From the NCBI GenBank assembly GCA_965208525.1, contig OZ242340.1:1922001-1986000 (forward strand): a stretch of 64,000 nucleotides of DNA. The letters are read 5' to 3'. Of the stretch, positions 52,499-61,660 are shown piece after piece (positions within the stretch are counted from its first letter, which is position 1; each line of letters opens with the position of its first letter). The notes beneath the pieces were generated by a model. The model made no database searches. It was not told the DNA's origin and worked only from the letters and a program-made list of their open reading frames with translations. Source of the stretch: VXYL01 sp965208525 (lineage in GTDB: Bacteria > Pseudomonadota > Gammaproteobacteria > Pseudomonadales > Azotimanducaceae). Position numbers and translations under genes: made by a program.

Positions 52499-53896
52499 TT
52501 AGCGAATCGTGATGAAGAGCCGGCTCTCGCCCCGCTGCACGCGCAATGCAAGCAAGCCGCTCTGTTCTGCGGTGACGGCGTCGAACTCCTCCACCGACCC
52601 CACCGCCTGACGGTTCACAGACAGCACCACGTCGCCTTGCCGGAGCCCAGAACGCCAGGCAAGGGAGTTGCGGTCGATGCTGTCCACCTCGACGCCGCTG
52701 ATTGTGCCGAACTGTTCATGCTCACCCGTGAGATTGCGGAGTTCCACGCCCTCGAGCTTGGGCGAAGACGAGGCGCCGGCGATGGTCTGCCGTTCGGGTT
52801 CGCCGATGGTGGCCTCGATGCGGAGCTCTTCCTCGCCGTCGCGCAGAACGCCTAGCGTGACGTCATCGCCGGCGCGCATGAGGCCCACGCGATTGCGCAG
52901 TTCCGCCGAGGTCGCAAGATCGTCGCCGTCGAGCGAGGTGATGATGTCGCCTTCCTGGATGCCAGCTTCTTGCGCAGCGCTCTGTTCGACGACCCGCGCC
53001 ACCCAGGCACCGGTCACGTCGTCCGCCAGATCCAGGGCTTCGCGCAGTTCTGGCGTTACGTCCTCGATCATCACACCCAAGAGACCTCGGCGCACCTCGC
53101 CGAACTCGATGAGCTGGTCCACCACGCCGCGGACGATATGTACCGGCACTGCGAAGCCGATGCCGACGTTGAACCCGTCCCCGGCACCGCCCCCGGAAGG
53201 CGCGAAGATGGCGGTATTGATGCCGACGAGGCGTCCGTCGAGGTCCACCAGAGCCCCGCCGGAGTTGCCGGGGTTGATGGATGCATCCGTCTGAATGAAG
53301 TCCTCGTAACCCTGCCGGATGAGCCCGGTGCGTCCCAAGGCGCTGACGATCCCGGCGGTGACGGTGTGCTCCAGCCGGAACGGATTGCCGATGGCGATGA
53401 CGAAGTCCCCCACCTCCAGCGACTCGGCTTCGGCCAGCGGCAGTTGCGTGAGCTCTTCCGCCTCGATGCTGAGCAGCGCCACGTCCGTGCCCGGATCGCT
53501 GCCGACGAGTTCCGCATCGAACGAGCGACCGTCCTTCAGGCTCACCTGGATTCGGTCGGAGTTGCGCACCAAATGCTGATTGGTGACCACCAACCCTTCG
53601 CCGGCATCGATGATGACGCCGGAGCCGACGTTCTGGGCTCGCCGCATCATCTGCTGCGGTGCGTCTTGCGGAATGTTGAAAAAGCGCCGAAAGCGCGGGT
53701 CGTTGAACCAGGGGTTGCGCACTTCCCGCGAGCTCTCGACGGAGATGTTGACCACCGCCGGCGCCACGTCGCGCAACACCGGCGCGAACGTGAGCTTGCC
53801 GTCATGACCGAGCGCCGGCAGGGCCAGCAGCGTTGCGGCGAGTGCCCAAAGGGCGAGCGTTCGCCTGGGCACGAGCATTCTCTGAATACCGTTCAT
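52499..53896 (-). CDS. Periplasmic serine protease HtrA/DegP-Q type
   Basis: 465 residues from the ATG at 53896 (AGGGAGATGC upstream). Signal peptide (LALWALAATLLALPALGHDG), trypsin-like domain with triad His108 (TNQHLVRN), Asp138 (DPGTDVALL) and Ser212 (NPGNSGGALVD), then two PDZ domains: GLLGVMIEDVTPELREALDL (first) and the one ending RQGDVVLSVNRQAVGSVEEF. Degrades or refolds damaged periplasmic proteins. It sits 97 nt upstream of the moxR-bat operon on the same strand, so stress control may be shared. Confidence 0.94.
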   Translation of the reverse strand: MNGIQRMLVPRRTLALWALAATLLALPALGHDGKLTFAPVLRDVAPAVVNISVESSREVRNPWFNDPRFRRFFNIPQDAPQQMMRRAQNVGSGVIIDAGEGLVVTNQHLVRNSDRIQVSLKDGRSFDAELVGSDPGTDVALLSIEAEELTQLPLAEAESLEVGDFVIAIGNPFRLEHTVTAGIVSALGRTGLIRQGYEDFIQTDASINPGNSGGALVDLDGRLVGINTAIFAPSGGGAGDGFNVGIGFAVPVHIVRGVVDQLIEFGEVRRGLLGVMIEDVTPELREALDLADDVTGAWVARVVEQSAAQEAGIQEGDIITSLDGDDLATSAELRNRVGLMRAGDDVTLGVLRDGEEELRIEATIGEPERQTIAGASSSPKLEGVELRNLTGEHEQFGTISGVEVDSIDRNSLAWRSGLRQGDVVLSVNRQAVGSVEEFDAVTAEQSGLLALRVQRGESRLFITIR

Positions 53897-54074
53897 GCAT
53901 CTCCCTCTTGCGTGCGCGAATTCTGACGCAACGGACTCACTGTGCAACGATGCAGCACCACGCTGAAACGTCGCGGCCGCCGCGCACCTTCTTGGCAGTC
54001 GAACGTGGGGGCCATTGCGCCCGATTTCAACCGGATGCGAGGGTGCCGGAGCAAGGCCGCCCGGCAACGCTGCT

Positions 54075-54950
54075 ATGCTCGACGGCGTGAACCGCCAGCC
54101 TGTCCCCTACATGGAGCGTTCGCGCCTCTACTACGAGGCGCAGGGCTTTACGCGCGCCTACACTTGGGCGCAGTTTGACGACGCGCCGTTTTCTCCCATG
54201 CCGAAGCCCTTGGCGGAGTCGAGGCTGGTTCTGATCACGACGGCGGCGCTGTATGAGCGGGAGGCATCGGACCCGCGATACGTCGCCTCAGCACCGCTCG
54301 TGCCCCCGCCGGAACGCCTGTACGCGAACGACCTCTCGTGGGACAAGGACGCGACCCACATGGAGGATCGCGGCAGCTACTTCCCGGTGGCCCCGCTCTT
54401 GGCCGCCCGCGAGGATGGTCGCATCGGTGACTTGGCCGAGCGCTTCCACTGCGTCCCGACGGACTACAGCAAGCGCCGCACGCGCGAGGTGGATGCCCCG
54501 GAAATCCTCAAGCGCTGTCGCGAAGACGCCGCCGATGTCGCGCTGCTAGTGCCGCTCTGACCCGTGTGCCACCAGACCGTGAGTCTGGTCGCGCGGCATC
54601 TTGAAGCGAACGGCATGCCCACCGTGGTTCTCGGCTCCGCCCTCGACATCGTCGAGCACTGCAGCGTCGCCCGTTTCGCTTTCGTGGACTTCCCGCTAGG
54701 CAACCCCTGCGGCAAGCCGGACGACGCCACCATGCAGACGAGCATCGTCGACTCTGCGCTCGAACTCTTCGAATCGGCGCGGGCACCCCGAACCACGCTC
54801 GCGCTGCCATGGCGGTGGGGCAGCGACGAATGGCGTGAACGCTACATGCAGGTAACGCCAGAGAACCGCGCACGACTCCGGCGCAAAGGCGACGAGCGCC
54901 GCGCCGAACGCCAAGCCCTGCGTGATGCCGGCCGCATGAGGCAAGAGTAG
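54075..54950 (+). CDS. GrdB-family selenoprotein (glycine/betaine/D-proline reductase selenoprotein B-like), in-frame TGA = Sec
   Basis: Read through the TGA at 54558-54560, this is a single 291-residue protein with selenocysteine at position 162: ALLVPL-U-PVCHQTVSLVARHL. Both halves belong together: the upstream part (PVPYMERSRLYYEAQGFTRA, VPPPERLYANDLSWDKDATH) and the downstream part (EANGMPTVVLGSALDIVEHC, FVDFPLGNPCGKPDD) follow the GrdB-type family, in which comparable non-selenium members, as I recall them, have CPVCHQT at this site. The UPVC motif is a redox UxxC. A 7-bp hairpin starts 11 nt after the TGA. Start ATG 54075 is preferred; GTG 54087 is possible. Confidence 0.87.
54565..54595 (+). 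promoter_or_regulatory. Putative bacterial SECIS element
   Basis: Immediately 3' of the TGA, ACCAGAC (54571-54577) and GTCTGGT (54583-54589) form a perfect 7-bp stem around the 5-nt loop CGTGA. After one C-C mismatch, five more pairs (three Watson-Crick, two G-U) extend it to 54565/54595. The loop begins 17 nt after the TGA and has a G in its first two bases, as expected for bacterial SECIS hairpins read by SelB. Confidence 0.8.
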
Positions 54951-55274
54951 CGACCTCTTCAGAGCGCCAGACGCCACGCATGGAGTAGCTCAACTCGTTG
55001 ATTATCGAAAAGAACACGTCCAGGTCAGTCAACACCAACGGACCGGCCGGATGGCGCAGTGGTAAGTGTCTCGGAGCGAGGACGCATCACGCTCCTCCCG
55101 CCGAAGGCGAAGCAACCAAGGAGGCCGATCATGCAACCAGCCCTCCCACCGCGAGACGAGCTTGCGGATCGGTCGGCCCCGGGGCGCTCCCACGACAGTC
55201 ACCGAGGCATTTGCGGTTGACATCCCCACCGCTTTCCGTCACGTTGACAGGTTGAACTTGGGGAAGGGGAATCC
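54951..55274. other. Intergenic region with left inverted repeat
   Basis: 324 bases. Contains the left copy of an inverted repeat (55088-55121 and beyond). GGATGGCGCAGTGGTAAG near 55048 resembles a tRNA D-arm but there is no T-arm or acceptor pairing, so no tRNA is called. GGGAAGGGGA precedes the next start codon. Confidence 0.5.
55088..55165 (-). repeat. Left inverted repeat flanking the LLM/hydrolase pair
   Basis: On the minus strand, a 34-bp block (CCTTGGTTGCTTCGCCTTCG at its start) at 55088-55121 is identical to the plus-strand copy at 58029-58062. A second block (CGTCTCGCGG ... GGCTGGTTGC, about 26 bp, 3 mismatches) lies next to it in both copies. Confidence 0.8.
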
Positions 55275-56195
55275 ATGAAGTTCGGCGTTCAGGTCAATTG
55301 CTATCGCACCACTTGGGACGACATCAGTCGCTCCATCGAGACCATGGAGGCGGGGCGCTGGAACAGCCTTTGGTTCGCCGACCATTTCCTTCCGCCAGGG
55401 CGCCGGGAAGACGAGCACCTCACCGCGTTCGAGGGCTACACCATCCTCGCCGTGGCTGCGGGCATGACCGAGAAACTCGAACTCGGCCATCTCGTGCTCG
55501 GCAACACCTACCGCAATCCCGCCCTCGTGGCGAAGATGGCCGCGACCCTCGACCAAGCCTCCAGGGGCCGCTTCGTGCTCGCCCTGGGCGCGGCTTGGTT
55601 CAAGCGCGAGCATGAGGCGTTCGGCTGGACCTTCCCCTCGATGAAGGAACGTCAGGATCGCTTTCAGGAAGCCTGCGAACTGATCCGCATGATGTTCACC
55701 GCCGACGGGCCGGTGGACTACAACGGCAAGTACTACCAGCTCGATCAGGCGCCCCTCTCCCCCGGCTGCTACCAGAAGCCGCACACGCCCATCATGGTGG
55801 GCGGCACCGGCGAGCGCCGCACCTTGCGCACCCTTGCCATGTTCGGCGACGTGTTCAACCTCGACGGCTGGGCCGGGCAGGGCATGTCGATGGAAATCTA
55901 TCGCCACAAGATGAGCGTGCTCGACAAACACTGCGCCGATGTGGGCAGGGACCCGGCCGAAATCAAGAAAACGCTTCTGATGCCGCTCCTCATCACTGAG
56001 GACAAGGAGCGGATCGAGCGGTTCCAAAAGTCTCTCGGCAAGGGCTCCATGGCGGGACCGAAGAACCAGGTGATCGACCGCATCGGCGAGTTCGAGCGCG
56101 AGGGCGTTGCGGAGATCATGTTCGGCGGCATCAGAACCGGCGATGTGGACAGCTATCAGCGGGTGGAAGAGGAGATCGTGGCGGCGTTCGGTTAA
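55275..56195 (+). CDS. LLM-class flavin-dependent oxidoreductase
   Basis: 306 residues, luciferase-like TIM barrel binding F420 or FMN. Opens MKFGVQVNCYRTTWDDISRS, with SLWFADHFLPPGRREDEHLT, LGHLVLGNTYRNPALVAKMA, GRFVLALGAAWFKREHEAFG and PIMVGGTGERRTLRT, all family blocks. No F420 synthesis genes are in the window, so the flavin is open. The ATG at 55275 follows GGGAAGGGGA. Seventy nucleotides later comes an amidohydrolase; the two probably act on the same compound. Confidence 0.93.
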   Translation: MKFGVQVNCYRTTWDDISRSIETMEAGRWNSLWFADHFLPPGRREDEHLTAFEGYTILAVAAGMTEKLELGHLVLGNTYRNPALVAKMAATLDQASRGRFVLALGAAWFKREHEAFGWTFPSMKERQDRFQEACELIRMMFTADGPVDYNGKYYQLDQAPLSPGCYQKPHTPIMVGGTGERRTLRTLAMFGDVFNLDGWAGQGMSMEIYRHKMSVLDKHCADVGRDPAEIKKTLLMPLLITEDKERIERFQKSLGKGSMAGPKNQVIDRIGEFEREGVAEIMFGGIRTGDVDSYQRVEEEIVAAFG

Positions 56196-56265
56196 GGGGT
56201 ACCACGCAACAGACCTTTCAAGTTCAGGCCGCGCAGAGGCGGGCCGACAAGCATGGAGAGCCACA

Positions 56266-57906
56266 ATGGCGCATGACATCGTGATCCGAGGCGGCGAGAT
56301 CGTGGACGGCACCGGTGCCGAGGCAACGCCCGGCGATGTTGCCATCGACGACGGTCGCATCACCGCCGTCGGCAAGGTGGAAGGCAAGGGGCGGCAGGAA
56401 ATCGACGCCTCCGGCAATCTCGTCTCCCCAGGCTTCGTCGATCTGCACACCCATCTCGACGCCCAGATCGGTTGGGACCCGGAGATGACGCCGGTGAGCT
56501 GGCACGGCGTCACCACGGCGCTCCTCGGCAACTGCGGCGTCACGTTCGCTCCCTGCAAGCCGCAGGATGTCGAACTGCTCGCAGCGATGATGGAAACCGT
56601 CGAGGACATCCCCAAGAACGCCATTCTCACCGGCCTGCCGTGGGACTGGGAGGGCTACGGCGGCTATCTCGACGCCATCGAGCGCCTGAATCCCGCCCTC
56701 AACGTGGCCGGCATGGTGGGACACTGCGCGGTGCGGTTCTACGTCATGGGCGAGCGCGCGGTAGAGGAACAGGCGACCCCTGACGAACGCAAGATGATGG
56801 CCGACGTGGTGGCCGACTCAATCGACCGCGGCGCCGTGGGCTTTTCCACCAACCGCTACCCGCCGCACAAGCTGCCTGACGGACGCTCGATTCCGGGCAC
56901 CTTTGCAGACCCCGAAGAGCTTGTGGAAATCGCCAAGGCAGTTGGCCCTCGCAACGGCCTCATGCAGGCCGTGGGCGCCAACTTTGATGTGCTGAAGGCG
57001 ATGGCGAGCACCAGCCGAGGCCGCGTTCTGTTCAGCTACGGTACGGGTCCGCAGGAGGGTTCCGGCAACGAGCAGGCGAAACACCTCGCGGAGCTCGCCG
57101 AACACGGCGACTTCACCGCCATCACCCAAGTGCGCGGCTCCGGCTTCATGTTCGGGCTGCAATCGAACCTGCCGGTACAGGGCGAGACTTGGGATGCGTT
57201 GCGGAAGATGGACCTCGCCGGTCGCCTTGCGGCGATTCGTGACGAGGAAACCGCCGCGAAGCTGGTAGAGGAAGGCAGGGCGCAGAAGACCCGCTTCCCC
57301 CTCGCCCAGGTGTTCTATCTCGGCAACGGCGAGACGCCGGACTATGCCGCCGGCCCCGACATGAGCGCCGAAGCGCTGGCATCCGCCGCTGGCGAGCACT
57401 GGGTGGAGACGTTCCTGCGGCTGTCCCGCGAAACCGACGGCAAGGCCCTTTTCAACCTGCGCATGTTCAACCAGAGCCTGAAGGAACTCGGGGATCTCTT
57501 CCGCAGCGACCACATTTTCCCGAGCCTCGGCGACGCCGGCGCGCACGTGTCGCAGATCATGGACGCCGGCTGGCCGAGCTTCGTCCTCTCGCACTGGATT
57601 CGCGACACGGGCCTCTACAGCATGGGCGAAGGCATCCGCCGCTTGACCTCGGGGCCCGCCCGCGTGCTGGGCCTCAAGGACCGCGGCACCCTGGCTCCGG
57701 GAATGCGTGCCGACATCAACGTCTTCGACCCGGCGGGGGTGGCGGAACTACAGCCGGAACTCGTCCACGACTTCCCCGGCGGCGCCCCACGCTACATCCA
57801 ACGCTCCAAGGGCTACAAGGCGACGCTCGTCAACGGCGCCGTAACGCTGGTGGATGGCGAGCACACGGGCGCAAGGGCCGGCGAGGTACTACGCCACGCG
57901 GGGTGA
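56266..57906 (+). CDS. D-aminoacylase-like amidohydrolase
   Basis: 546 residues, N-acyl-D-amino-acid deacylase family (metal-dependent TIM-barrel hydrolase). Opens HDIVIRGGEIVDGTGAEATP; metal site His61/His63 in GFVDLHTHLDAQIGWD; Cys90 in LLGNCGVTFAPC, matching the metal-bridging Cys of D-aminoacylases; later SLGDAGAHVSQIMDAG and GTLAPGMRADINVFDP. It starts at ATG 56266 with GGAG 9 nt upstream. Substrates are N-acyl or carbamoyl amines; which one cannot be told. Confidence 0.92.
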   Translation: MAHDIVIRGGEIVDGTGAEATPGDVAIDDGRITAVGKVEGKGRQEIDASGNLVSPGFVDLHTHLDAQIGWDPEMTPVSWHGVTTALLGNCGVTFAPCKPQDVELLAAMMETVEDIPKNAILTGLPWDWEGYGGYLDAIERLNPALNVAGMVGHCAVRFYVMGERAVEEQATPDERKMMADVVADSIDRGAVGFSTNRYPPHKLPDGRSIPGTFADPEELVEIAKAVGPRNGLMQAVGANFDVLKAMASTSRGRVLFSYGTGPQEGSGNEQAKHLAELAEHGDFTAITQVRGSGFMFGLQSNLPVQGETWDALRKMDLAGRLAAIRDEETAAKLVEEGRAQKTRFPLAQVFYLGNGETPDYAAGPDMSAEALASAAGEHWVETFLRLSRETDGKALFNLRMFNQSLKELGDLFRSDHIFPSLGDAGAHVSQIMDAGWPSFVLSHWIRDTGLYSMGEGIRRLTSGPARVLGLKDRGTLAPGMRADINVFDPAGVAELQPELVHDFPGGAPRYIQRSKGYKATLVNGAVTLVDGEHTGARAGEVLRHAG

Positions 57907-58210
57907 CCCGGCTCCCTTCGCACGCCGGCGCCGTCGCGTCCGGACGAGCCGGCTTGCCGGCAAGGAACTAGGCAGGCGTCGTCTCAGGGGCCCGTCTCGC
58001 GGGGAGGAGGCTGGTTGCTGCTTCCCGCCCTTGGTTGCTTCGCCTTCGGCGGGAGGAGCGTGGACGGCCCTCGCTTCGATCGGCCTTGGGACCGCGCCAT
58101 CCGGCCGGTTCCTTGGTGTTGGCTCGGCTTCGAGTTGAATCCGTGGTGCATCAACAGGTTAGCCGGTTTATTCTACGCGAGGACTTTCTGCCCTCCAGGG
58201 GTAGTCGCCG
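57907..58210. other. Intergenic region with right inverted repeat
   Basis: About 300 bases. Carries the right copy of the inverted repeat (57985-58062). The remainder (58063-58210) shows no gene or recognised signal. Confidence 0.5.
57985..58062 (+). repeat. Right inverted repeat flanking the LLM/hydrolase pair
   Basis: Plus-strand copy of the left repeat at 55088-55165. The block 58029-58062 is identical over 34 bp and contains a small CGCC-TTC-GGCG hairpin; the neighbouring block around CGTCTCGCGG (57993) is similar. The copies bracket exactly two genes. Confidence 0.8.
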
Positions 58211-58816
58211 TCAGTTGTCCCTTGGGGCAAGCAACCTCGCCAGCCAATGGTCGAGGCTGGTGAAGCGGCCGCCGCCCGTGAAAAAGAGCGACAGCAGCAT
58301 CACGAAATACATGGCGGCGAACTCGATGCCGTTGTTGAGGATCGTCACGCTGCCGCGGCCCGTGAGCCAGCGATAGTCGCCGTGTTCGCGCAGGATGGAG
58401 CGTATTTCGGCCTTGCGCTCGGCGGCCTCCATCACCCGGTCGTTCGCCAGCCAACTGCTTGCATCGGAGATGGCGAGCCAGCCGTTCTCCCAGTGCACCG
58501 CAAAGGCGGCGACGAGCATCGTCACCATGAGCGGAATGGCCACGAGTCTCGTGGCGAGACCCACGAGCAGGAGAATGCCGCCGACGAACTCCGCGCCGAT
58601 GACGAGCACGACCATGAGTTCTGGCAGCGGCAGCCCCAGCGAGCCTTCAAACCAGCGCACCGTGCCCTCGAACCCCGTCAGCTTCGTCCAGCCGGCCTGA
58701 ATCATCACGGGGGCGAGGATCAAGCGCAGCAGCAGTGGTGGGATGCCATCGAGGGGCCTGACGATGCGTAGGGCTCGGTCGTATTGCTCGCGAAGTGCAT
58801 TCACTAGCCGGTTCAT
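58211..58816 (-). CDS. DoxX-family membrane protein
   Basis: 201 residues, four to five membrane helices. Opens MNRLVNALREQYDRALRIVR, with LLLRLILAPVMIQAGWTKLT, IGAEFVGGILLLVGLATRLV and the C-terminal ITILNNGIEFAAMYFVMLLSLF-like segment. DoxX proteins are associated with terminal oxidase or quinone-linked membrane oxidation. The ATG at 58816 follows GGAAGG. Confidence 0.88.
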   Translation of the reverse strand: MNRLVNALREQYDRALRIVRPLDGIPPLLLRLILAPVMIQAGWTKLTGFEGTVRWFEGSLGLPLPELMVVLVIGAEFVGGILLLVGLATRLVAIPLMVTMLVAAFAVHWENGWLAISDASSWLANDRVMEAAERKAEIRSILREHGDYRWLTGRGSVTILNNGIEFAAMYFVMLLSLFFTGGGRFTSLDHWLARLLAPRDN

Positions 58817-58940
58817 CATCCTTCCAGTCCGTAGCCGTTTGTGGGCCAATTCTAGTAGGCGCTAATTTCTGCCCCACAGGACCGATTGCCCGTCGGACCT
58901 CGGTCGCGTCGACGACGGCACGTGGGCTGCGCTGGCGGAT

Positions 58941-59019
58941 GGAGGGCGGGACGCCCTCCGTCCAAAGAGGCCGTCACTTGGCGCCACGGACGTTCTGGAG
59001 GGAGGGCGTCCCGCCCTCC
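58941..59019. repeat. Paired GGAGGGCG palindromes
   Basis: GGAGGGCG-GGA-CGCCCTCC (58941-58959) and GGAGGGCG-TCC-CGCCCTCC (59001-59019) are hairpin units in inverse relation across a 41-bp spacer, similar in build to the elements at 16391, 17156, 19309 and 26645. The rest of the 350-base gap (58817-59166) has no gene; AAGGAG at its end serves the next GTG start. Confidence 0.7.
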
Positions 59020-59166
59020 GTCGCGCCCTCTAGGGCGCGCATCAGCCCTCGAACATCGCCGCCAAGGCGCCCTGACGGGCGCGGAGCGTTCTGGGCCCTC
59101 GCGCCGTCACTCCCGCCCGGAGTCGGGGTACGCTGCAACGGCAAAGGCAATCGCAAGGAGCTACCA

Positions 59167-60144
59167 GTGAACCCGAACCCCGGTGCCGTCGCCGAGCTTC
59201 TCGCCGCCGTCTATGGCCACGAGGTGGATTCGTCTGTCACCTATCCGACGGGCGTCGCATTCTCCGGCCGGCTCCGCCTCGCCACCGGGCAAACGGCCAA
59301 GGGAGAGTCGCCGATCGATGTGGCAGCGCAGATTTCCCGGATCGCCGAGCCGTTGTTGCAGGAACCAGCCGCCGTGCCGGACGCCGCACCTTGCTTGGCA
59401 CTCGCCTGCTTCGCCGACGAACTCTTCGCCATCACCGACCTCCCGCAACACCGCGAGTTCCTGCTCCACCAAGCCAACCGCTTCGTTGCCGACCCCGACG
59501 TGCGAGTCGAGGATTTCTTTTTCGCCGGCACCCTCCTTGGGCGCGCCTACGCCCTCACAGGCGAAGCGTCCTACCGTGACCAACTCGCGAGCTTCCTGCG
59601 CTCCATCGACACCTGCCAGCCGAATGGCCTCTATTGGCACTGCCACGCTTCACCGTGGCATTGGGGCCGCGGCAACGCCTTCGCGGCTTTGGGCTTCACG
59701 GAAGCTCTCTCCTGCCTCCACCCCGCAGCGGACGTGGACGACCTCCTCGCCGCCCACGTCGAGCACCTAATCGCCCTGGCGCGGCACCAGGACGAGACTG
59801 GCCTCTGGCACCAACTCATCGACGACCCAAGCACATACCTCGAACACAGCGCCACCACTATGATCGGCTACGCCATCGCCCGAGGTGTTCGCCGAGGCTG
59901 GCTGCCCGAAGACCCTTGGCGGGAAGTGGCAAACCGAGCGTGGCAAGGTGCGGCAGGACGAATTGGCACTGCCGGCGAACTCGACCAAGTGTGCGTCGGT
60001 ACCGGCCCACTGCAATCACGGCAGGCGTACGTGGACCGCCCCTTCAGCACCGGCATCGATGCCAGGGGTGGCGCGATGGCGCTGTGGTTCGCAGTGGAGA
60101 TGCTGCGGTTGCAGGAGGAAGGTGCCTCCGCCGCGGTGAGGTAG
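59167..60144 (+). CDS. GH88/GH105-like unsaturated glucuronyl/rhamnogalacturonyl hydrolase
   Basis: 325 residues, alpha/alpha-barrel glycoside hydrolase related to GH105/GH88, acting on unsaturated uronic-acid ends of polysaccharide fragments after lyase attack. Shows WHWGRGNAFAALGFTEALS (166-184), and the family block TGLWHQLIDDPSTYLEHSAT followed by MIGYAIARGVRRGWLPED. The GTG at 59167 has AAGGAG 8 nt upstream. No other polysaccharide genes lie nearby. Confidence 0.85.
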   Translation: MNPNPGAVAELLAAVYGHEVDSSVTYPTGVAFSGRLRLATGQTAKGESPIDVAAQISRIAEPLLQEPAAVPDAAPCLALACFADELFAITDLPQHREFLLHQANRFVADPDVRVEDFFFAGTLLGRAYALTGEASYRDQLASFLRSIDTCQPNGLYWHCHASPWHWGRGNAFAALGFTEALSCLHPAADVDDLLAAHVEHLIALARHQDETGLWHQLIDDPSTYLEHSATTMIGYAIARGVRRGWLPEDPWREVANRAWQGAAGRIGTAGELDQVCVGTGPLQSRQAYVDRPFSTGIDARGGAMALWFAVEMLRLQEEGASAAVR

Positions 60145-60425
60145 CGCCACCAAACTCCACGCTACGCTGGGGGTCTGGCCCCAGCACCCACCTACCCATG
60201 ACCTCGCGCCGCCGAGTGCCACTGGGTGGCTTTGACGGCGCAAAGTTCTGGAACGCCGGGGTGATACGCTTGCCAGACCGCAGGCACCTCACGGCAAGAC
60301 CGTAGGGACGACGCTTGTGGTGGCCCGTGTCGATTGAGGCGAACGGTTCAACGCGGACACGGCAAGGAGGCGCCTCGTCCCTACGATCAAGCTCGCGCCG
60401 AAGCGTCGAGTAAGGCAGCAACCAC
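60145..60425. repeat. Spacer with degraded GTAGGGACGA inverted pair
   Basis: GTAGGGACGACGC (60302) and GCGCCTCGTCCCTAC (60371) face each other, resembling the GTAGGGGCGAC elements at 17207 and 26645 in a degraded form. No gene. Confidence 0.5.
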
Positions 60426-61643
60426 ATGAACGCCCGAGTCGAAACCCACGAGACCGTGGTTCGCATTCCGCCAGCAGCTTCCCATCACACGCTTCTAGTC
60501 GCCCCGGACGGCAACTTTCTGGGAATCGACCAAGGCCAACTGACGACCGTGGCCACCGGAGACGACCGTGTCATGTGGCGTGCGCAGGAGGATGGTTCCT
60601 ATCGACACGCAACGACGGAGCGTCGCGTGCAGGCGAAAGCGATCGCGGGCACCGACGGCGTGCATTTGCATAGGGGAGAGGGCGTTCTCGACGCTAGTGG
60701 CACCCCCGCGTCCTCCGCCGCCACATTCACCCCAAGCCACGGCCCGGAGCAGTTGCCCTCCGAATCCCTCGCCTTCTTCCGCGCGCGCGGCTGGGTTTGC
60801 CTGACATCCATCCTCGCGCCGGAGACCGTCGATGCCTTGCAGCGCCTCGCCGGCACCGATGGTCACGAACGCGAAGGCGACAAACCGCACAGCCATGTCC
60901 AAGCGGCGTTGAGCATAGACCCAGCGGTCGCCAGAACCGCCGCCGAACCCGTATCCCTCTGGCTCATCCGCGCGTACATGCAGACCAAGGACATCCGCCT
61001 CGGACACACGCCCGCTCTCATCGTCCTGCACCCCGACGACGGCAAGCGCAATGTGCAGGGCTGGCATTCCGATTTCCCCTACCACTGGGGCATCGACGTG
61101 CCCGGCGTCGTGCCGACCCCCACCGGCGACACCGTGCTCGGCGTGCAGCGCAACGTCTGCGTCTCCGAGTTCACCCGCGAACGCGGCGCCACAGCGTTCA
61201 AGCTCGGCTCCCACGCCAAAGACCACGGCCCGCCCGAGGAGTGGGGCACAGCGGCAACCCAACGCAACCCCGGCCACCGCGCCGAACACGGCCTCCCCTA
61301 CAACGGCCCAGACGCCGACGTGATCGAGGCCCCCGCCGGCAGCATCATCCTCTACGACGCCCGCACCTGGCACCGCGCCGGCGTCAACCGCACGCCACAC
61401 AGCCGCGCCGCCATGCTCCAAGCCATGACACCCATGTACATCATGCCCAAGAGCGACACCAGCGCCGCCTACAAGGACTTCCTCACAAGCCCGGCCCACG
61501 CCGAGCTATCGGCGCGTGAACGCGCGGAAATGCAGAGCCTCATGCTGCACACATTCAACGGCCCAGGCCAACAGGCCATCACCCCGGACCAGGAACTCAC
61601 GGAACTCGCGCGCTCTGCAAGCAGCTCCTCCGGGCCCTACTGA
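60426..61643 (+). CDS. Phytanoyl-CoA dioxygenase (PhyH) family protein
   Basis: 405 residues. The N-terminal about 110 residues are an unassigned beta-rich extension (LVAPDGNFLGIDQGQLTTVA). The C-terminal Fe(II)/2-oxoglutarate oxygenase core has His213 and Asp215 in VQGWHSDFPYHWG and His316 in YDARTWHRAGVNRTPHSR with a 2-oxoglutarate Arg following. RGATAFKLGSHAKDHGPP is a PhyH block. Substrate unknown; the family covers fatty acyl-CoA and small-molecule hydroxylases. Confidence 0.9.
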   Translation: MNARVETHETVVRIPPAASHHTLLVAPDGNFLGIDQGQLTTVATGDDRVMWRAQEDGSYRHATTERRVQAKAIAGTDGVHLHRGEGVLDASGTPASSAATFTPSHGPEQLPSESLAFFRARGWVCLTSILAPETVDALQRLAGTDGHEREGDKPHSHVQAALSIDPAVARTAAEPVSLWLIRAYMQTKDIRLGHTPALIVLHPDDGKRNVQGWHSDFPYHWGIDVPGVVPTPTGDTVLGVQRNVCVSEFTRERGATAFKLGSHAKDHGPPEEWGTAATQRNPGHRAEHGLPYNGPDADVIEAPAGSIILYDARTWHRAGVNRTPHSRAAMLQAMTPMYIMPKSDTSAAYKDFLTSPAHAELSARERAEMQSLMLHTFNGPGQQAITPDQELTELARSASSSSGPY

Positions 61644-61660
61644 ACTACGCGGAGGAGCGT

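Noticed and set aside
55042..55080. tRNA-like sequence GGATGGCGCAGTGGTAAG
   Set aside because: Resembles a D-arm only; no T-arm, anticodon stem or acceptor pairing.
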